Shown here piece by piece: positions 62,013 to 64,000 of a stretch of DNA of 64,000 nucleotides. The stretch is from NCBI GenBank assembly GCA_033439795.1, contig JAUTDP010000010.1:2604001-2668000 (forward strand). The letters run 5' to 3'. The number at the start of each line of letters is the position of its first letter. Position 1 is the stretch's first letter. Position numbers and translations under genes: made by a program. This stretch comes from Sordaria brevicollis. Taxonomy: Eukaryota; Ascomycota; Sordariomycetes; Sordariales; Sordariaceae. The notes under the pieces are model-generated. The model worked only from the letters and a program-made list of their open reading frames with translations, had not been told where the DNA came from and ran no database searches.

Positions 62013-62962
62013 CTTCGCCAGATATCAGGAGTGCTTGTCTAGTGACGGCGAAATGGGCACAGTATGGATATCCGTTCATCATAAATGACCCTTGGCAAGT
62101 CAGCTCGACTTTTCTCTGTCGGTCATAATTTGAGGCTCGGAGGTTTAATGCCGACAGGAAAAGATGGTAAATGGGAATACTGAGTGGAAGAAATGGACAG
62201 TGAGCTGTTCATCGATGGCTGGTCTTTGCGAGGAACTTAAAAGGGGAAAGACCTTCAATCATCTTAGCTACCTTTTCAGCAGCGAGGGTGCTACGCAGTT
62301 GAGCAAGTGCTTCGGTTTCAGCTCTGCCGGTTCTGGCTTTGACTTCACTCGCCGCCGTGTTCCCAACGACGGGATGTCCAAGGATGGAGGCTGGGAATAT
62401 GGAGGTCATGATAATCAGAGGATAAGTAGAGGTAGTGTGCTCTGGTGAGTATCTACCTAGCTCTTTCTGTCTTTATCAAGTGTTTGTCGGGGGAGCGATT
62501 TGTCGTGTGGCAGGGGCGAACGTAGTTTTCGTGGATTACTTGGGAAAGTTCTCACTGCCTGACCTCCCGCACATTCGTGATCGGTTTGGTCTTGAGGAAG
62601 GTGCGTGATGCACATAGCGGAATGCGTATTTTGTTGACTTGGATTTTTCCTTTCGCGCCGTTCCAAGTCGGTGAATCTACTTTTTTGTTCCCATCAGCCA
62701 CCCCTTCATTTGTTTTCCGCATTTCTCCCAATCACCAAACTCTAGATTGTTGAAGAGCCAATGCCATCGAGACCGGCAGTCCACAATTCAGTCTCTAGCG
62801 AATATTCGTCCTTCTCCATCTCATTCCGATGAGCACGTTGCGAACAAGGTATGTGTCGAATCCCTTGGCGCAGGCTCAGAGTGTGGTGACTAGATTGACC
62901 GTGTCCAGAACACTGACTTTTGGATTAGTGATCCTCAAAGCTGGCCAGACTTCCCTCTCCTC

Positions 62963-62970
62963 TATATAAA
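62963..62970 (+). promoter_or_regulatory. TATA box
   Basis: TATATAAA in a CTC-rich context followed by AGGGGCCC, a strong core-promoter match on the + strand. It lies 764 nt before the ATG at 63734, so it would imply a long 5' UTR or an upstream intron for that gene. Confidence 0.5.
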
Positions 62971-63733
62971 GGGGCCCTCTACGGCTTGTTGTCTTCTTAT
63001 GAATGACCGATGATGTCATATTTCTTACAGGCTCAGGCCTACTCCCTTTGCCTTTCTGCCCACGTGGACCCTTCTTTTTTCTTCACAAGAGGCTCCTTAC
63101 GCCCGTAAACACCCGTCTGGCTGTGTCACGTCCTCTCGCAAAAGATCGGGGGCCTTGTTCTTTTGCGGCCTCCATATCCCCATCCTACTATTCATGCACG
63201 AAACAGGACACCGAGCTCTCCCTGTCGACCCTCGGCCCCGAAGGTGTTGACTGCTTGCCTCGCTCAAACAAAGGCTTTGCGGGCCAGGCCGTGTCCAAGG
63301 ATCCTCCCGCGTTTCTGTTTTCATAAGGGCTTGCCTCGTGGTGGCTTTGGGCTTGTTTCAGGGACAAAGAAACCCTTCTTGCTTTCTTCCCTTTGCTTCT
63401 TTTCCATATGGTTTCTATACTTACTAACCACTCACCATTTGCCTTCCAAGCTGAAGTCCATACCAAAGATCACACCTGCAAACGCCATGGGGAGTAACAT
63501 ATGTACAATTTATAGCAACGTTCCATTCTCCGAGCACAGCGAGCCGCGATGCTGATCGATGAAAGCGCGCAGACACACGGCTGCGGCTGCGGTTGTGGCT
63601 GCGTAGAAGTAAAATGGATGCCCCAGATCGAATTTCCATGTGTCAACCGGTCTGTCTGGGCTCTTGATGCCTCTTCTCACGACGATGTGGGGTATGAATC
63701 GTTCACCCTTTCCAACCATTTCCGTCTCCAATC

Positions 63734-64000
63734 ATGAGAGGGGACAAAATGCGTTTATGGCTTCAACTGAGATCACATCAGCAAGCACGAGAGCGACTAC
63801 GGCGGCGACCAGAAGCAACACTATCGCATTCACTCATCTTGCTAGCCTTTCTCCTCCTCGCCCACTTGCCAGTTGTCGTCTTGGCAGATGCAGACAGATA
63901 CACTTTCAACAAACAAAACCCGCAACATGTCGGATATTGGGTCGATGAGGAGTCCTCTCGTGGTAAGCTTCCCGCATCAAGAACACACTTGGTTGTCTCT
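63734..64000 (+). CDS. 5' end of a gene for a secretory-pathway or signal-anchor protein (3' partial)
   Basis: An open frame without a stop begins at the first ATG (63734) after an in-frame TGA at 63695, with a second Met at 63749, and runs to the window edge. The N-terminus is strongly basic (RLWLQLRSHQQARERLRRR). It is followed by one hydrophobic helix, HSLILLAFLLLAHLPVVVLA, and a polar lumenal-type sequence starting DADRYTFNKQNP. This is a type II signal anchor or a long signal peptide with a plausible cleavage site after VLA. A GTAAGC donor at 63963 may end the first exon. The family is not recognised. Confidence 0.55.
   Translation, partial: MRGDKMRLWLQLRSHQQARERLRRRPEATLSHSLILLAFLLLAHLPVVVLADADRYTFNKQNPQHVGYWVDEESSRGKLPASRTHLVVS

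Larger units (their letters stand above)
60677..63733. other. Region with no recognised gene before the right-edge gene
   Basis: About 3 kb of normal GC. It holds a 32-nt T run (61977-62008), GAGTGA-type short repeats near 61085-61140 and a canonical TATA sequence at 62963-62970. Open frames such as 60927-61313 (minus, 128 aa) and 63003-63326 (plus, 107 aa) show no conserved motif. The last 700 nt may be the 5' UTR of the gene starting at 63734. Confidence 0.5.

Overview
This window is nuclear DNA of a filamentous ascomycete, most likely a Neurospora or close Sordariales relative. The coding genes carry short GT-AG introns (about 48-85 nt, many with a CTAAC-type branch site) and use GC-rich codons. 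Two AT-rich blocks of about 3 kb are nearly free of CA and TG dinucleotides, which is the signature of repeat-induced point mutation (RIP). The gene set (RIC8, class II DAHP synthase, Rif1, a C2H2 plus Zn2Cys6 regulator) fits this group. All exon structures below were derived by hand from reading frame and splice signals. — Layout, left to right. 1-2591 (+): 3' part of a DH-BAR-SH3 RhoGEF. 4943-6463 (-): glucose-6-phosphate 1-epimerase. 6464-8353: gene-free spacer holding two inverted-repeat (MITE-like) elements. 8354-14891 (-): a very large Rif1 orthologue with PP1-docking motifs and a glutamine-rich tail. 16207-17757 (+): RIC8, divergent from rif1. 19363-23586 (+): transcription factor with two C2H2 fingers and a Zn2Cys6 cluster. 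24368-25804 (-): class II DAHP synthase, with a Gcn4/CPC1-type site in the promoter it shares with the divergent HYPK-like NatA partner gene (26433-26866, +). 28048-31034 (+): MFS transporter with long, base-skewed introns. 31035-38027: about 7 kb with no recognisable gene and many microsatellites. 38028-38597 (+): small conserved membrane protein. 42083-42507 (-): Rtc3/SBDS-N protein. 44357-47637 (-): second RhoGEF (DH-PH). 49785-52860: RIP-degraded DDE transposon. 53439-54254 (+): Nas2/PSMD9 proteasome chaperone. 55372-56445 (+): Ran GTPase. 57522-60676: a second RIP-degraded element with about 50-bp terminal inverted repeats. 60677-63733: mostly non-coding. 63734-64000 (+): 5' end of a gene for a signal-anchor protein. 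— The genes are ordinary euchromatic housekeeping and signalling genes and not a functional cluster. Two themes recur: G-protein control (two RhoGEFs, RIC8, Ran) and protein quality or ribosome-linked factors (HYPK, Nas2, Rtc3). The parts least explained by genes are the MITE-like pair at 7.2-8.1 kb, the two RIP blocks that enclose nas2 and ran in a 4.7-kb GC-rich island, and the long gene-free stretch at 31-38 kb. No CRISPR array, rRNA gene or intact tRNA gene was recognised.
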